Shown one piece after another: positions 33,610 to 34,845 of a DNA stretch of 34,845 bases; within the stretch, counting starts at the first letter, position 1; each line of letters starts with the position of its first letter. The stretch is from Oscillospiraceae bacterium (GTDB lineage Bacteria > Bacillota > Clostridia > Oscillospirales > Oscillospiraceae): contig SVMD01000020.1 of the NCBI GenBank assembly GCA_015067615.1, forward strand, positions 1-34,845. The letters are read 5' to 3'. The position numbers and the translations under genes are program-made. Below the pieces are notes generated by a model. That model was not told the origin of the DNA, made no database searches, and saw only the letters and a program-made list of their open reading frames with translations.

Positions 33610-34197
33610 TTATTTTTTCTTTTTCTTGGAACCTCCGGTGAGGTTCTGGAACCGGTAGACGATCTTGCCTACGGTATGCACAATGGATGTGCAGGAATTG
33701 ACGGCAATGGATTTGCCGATGGCCTTGCCGCCCACAGTCAGGCCCGCGCAGAGAGCGGACATCAGCAGGGAGACGACCTGGGGCCAGGAAAAATCAAAAT
33801 TGGTAAGGATCTGAGCCGCAATGGTTGCGGAAGCGGAACCGGACACAACGCCGCAGATATCACCCACCACGTCATTACAGATGGAGCTGACACGCTCGGC
33901 GTTCCGCAGCAGCTGGATAGCAGCTCTGGCGCCGGGTACCTTCCGGGCCGCCATGGCATGGAAGGGCTTTTCGTCGGCAGTGGCCACGGCCATACCGATA
34001 ATGTCAAAAATAATGCCGATAAAAATGATGGCGAGCAAAATCAGAAATGCCACAGCCATGGAGCTGTTTTCCATCAGAATATCGGACAGTAGGGTGATTG
34101 CGCCGGAGATCAGGATGGTCACAAAGAAGATGGTGACAACCCACTTGATTTGCTTGTTTCTCTCCCGTTTACTCGCTTCCGGGTCGGCTTTTGCCAT
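33610..34197 (-). CDS. oapA: OapA-like membrane protein (OLE-associated protein A, CNNM/CorB-related)
   Basis: 195 residues from the ATG at 34197 (GAGGT upstream); the longer frame reaching 34368 runs into the structured RNA and is not coding. Basic N-terminus (SKRERNKQIKW), helices at about 19-42, 48-72, 110-132 and 139-158, and a lysine-only tail KKKKK. A DxxxD motif is present (D109, D113 in NDVVGDI). As I recall, OapA of Bacillus halodurans is such a small membrane protein, related to CorB/CNNM magnesium transporters but lacking the CBS domains, with a conserved DxxxD motif. It binds OLE RNA and keeps it at the membrane. Position directly behind the large RNA and before dxs matches that locus. 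Confidence 0.85.
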   Translation of the reverse strand: MAKADPEASKRERNKQIKWVVTIFFVTILISGAITLLSDILMENSSMAVAFLILLAIIFIGIIFDIIGMAVATADEKPFHAMAARKVPGARAAIQLLRNAERVSSICNDVVGDICGVVSGSASATIAAQILTNFDFSWPQVVSLLMSALCAGLTVGGKAIGKSIAVNSCTSIVHTVGKIVYRFQNLTGGSKKKKK

Positions 34198-34226
34198 TTT
34201 GATCGTTACCTCTTTCAAATAATAGT

Positions 34227-34305
34227 AAAAAAGACGGCAGCAGGCAGGATAAATCTTACGGCTTAGGTCGGGTTGTATTTCACCGGAGGGAACCTGCCGT
34301 TGCCG
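34227..34305 (-). terminator. 3' basal stem and terminator of the OLE-like RNA
   Basis: On the minus strand CGGCA-AC-GGCAGG (34293-34305) pairs with CCTGCC-TGC-TGCCG (34235-34248) around an internal loop; T6 follows at 34227-34232 after TC. It can end the RNA, while read-through would supply oapA and dxs mRNA, since the oapA ATG is only 30 nt further. Confidence 0.7.
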
Positions 34306-34845
34306 CACAGGCCGTTTCCATTTGATCCCTGCGTCCGGGGGTTGCCCGCCCGGATACCCGATTGCCACTTAGTCCGTACTGTAATCCCCTGCCTGCCCCA
34401 TTACGACAGCCTAGGCGATTTCCACAACAGGATAAACCATAATCTTAGCCTCTTTTGCAAGACTGGTTTCCGGGAGCGATAGTATCAAGCAACATGGCCA
34501 CATTGCTCAGGTACCTGGTCTCCCTTCCCCACAGGCTCACTCAAGGCAGGCTACGCTGCACACAGCACACGATTCTGCGCACTGCCTTGCAGGTTCTTAC
34601 CGGATTCGTACGCGATCGGAACCCTCTCGGGTCATTCGCCGTCGTCGCACAAACTTCCGGTCTCCACGGAAACCGGGTCGTATGCGCCATGCCATTGGCG
34701 CGCGCCCGGAATCCTTAACCCCCAGCATCCACCCTAAACTGGGCGTAAAAAGCAGACACCAGGGACTTCACCGATGTGCCCTTCATAGGATTTTTAGGCC
34801 CTACCTGGAAGATGGCCTCCTGACTAGGATACTGCACCGTCAGGA
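34227..34845 (-). ncRNA. ole: OLE RNA (ornate, large, extremophilic), 5' end at or beyond window edge
   Basis: About 620 nt without a credible gene, but dense in secondary structure on the minus strand. TCCTGAC/GTCAGGA pair at the right edge (34824-34845). CCGGTTTC-CGTG-GAGACCGG lies near 34660-34679. ACCC-GAGA-GGGT forms a GNRA-type hairpin near 34621-34632. Long-range stems at 34235-34305 end the molecule and lead into T6. OLE RNA is about 600 nt and lies between isoprenoid genes and oapA in Firmicutes; here oapA and dxs follow within 30 and 620 nt. Known OLE particles help cells tolerate alcohol, cold and Mg2+ stress. The promoter and perhaps a few 5' bases are outside the window. Identification is by context, size and structure, not by alignment. 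Confidence 0.85.

Noticed and set aside
34198..34368. N-terminal extension of the OapA-like protein
   Set aside because: The extension covers the RNA's terminator stem and T6 run, has no ribosome site, and is Pro/Arg-rich. The ATG at 34197 is properly placed.
34273..34718. Short open frames within the structured RNA region
   Set aside because: They are 60-90 codons, lack ribosome sites and match no family. The segment is better explained as structured RNA.
34227..34845. RNase P RNA, tmRNA, 23S rRNA or a group II intron as identity of the large RNA
   Set aside because: I found no RNase P conserved regions, no tmRNA tag reading frame or tRNA-like ends, no rRNA landmarks, and no intron domain V or reverse transcriptase.
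1..34845. CRISPR array, insertion sequence or complete prophage
   Set aside because: No regularly spaced repeats, no transposase frame and no phage structural genes. Only the integrase remnant near tRNA-Pro points to mobile DNA.

Overview
The window looks like chromosomal DNA of an anaerobic Firmicute of class Clostridia, most likely the Oscillospirales/Ruminococcaceae group. The basis is strong AGGAGG ribosome-binding sites, sigma-A promoters, a T-box leader, WhiA, ArgR, KtrAB, DUF1385 and DUF4317 proteins, a moderately GC-rich base composition, and the classical Firmicute gene string dxs-tlyA-nadK-argR-recN. The genus cannot be fixed from the sequence alone.

Layout. Positions 1-2,700 (mostly minus) hold the end of a potassium-uptake operon (ktrB, then ktrA cut by the window edge) behind an array of 11-bp-phased direct repeats resembling a KdpE-type operator. 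Next come a small membrane-protein gene whose 3' end runs into a truncated phage integrase, and tRNA-Pro(CGG), the probable old integration site. Positions 2,700-6,700 hold an HD-domain hydrolase (minus), a type I pullulanase translationally coupled to a Nudix hydrolase, and a cytidylate-kinase-like protein (plus). Positions 6,700-9,900 (minus) hold a DUF4317 protein and an ECF sigma factor with a membrane-anchored partner.

Positions 9,900-18,900 (minus) are one tightly packed co-directional block: lipoprotein, response regulator, histidine kinase, DUF1385 protein, prmC, recA, recX, rimO, pgsA. Many of its junctions are overlaps or gaps of a few bases. Positions 18,900-24,280 (minus) are murB-whiA-dnaE. 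Positions 24,300-27,910 (minus) are a tyrosine-type T-box riboswitch driving an M28 peptidase, a metallo-beta-lactamase-fold hydrolase, tyrS and a GNAT acetyltransferase.

Positions 27,925-34,845 (minus) are the most interesting part. A large structured non-coding RNA of about 620 nt lies immediately upstream of a four-helix membrane protein, which is followed by dxs, tlyA, nadK, argR and recN. Size, position, 3' terminator and the neighbouring membrane protein all match OLE RNA (ornate, large, extremophilic) and its partner OapA. This ribonucleoprotein is known from Bacillus halodurans and anaerobic Firmicutes. It localises to the membrane and has been linked to tolerance of short-chain alcohols, cold and magnesium stress. 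The identification rests on recognition of context and architecture, not on a covariance-model search.
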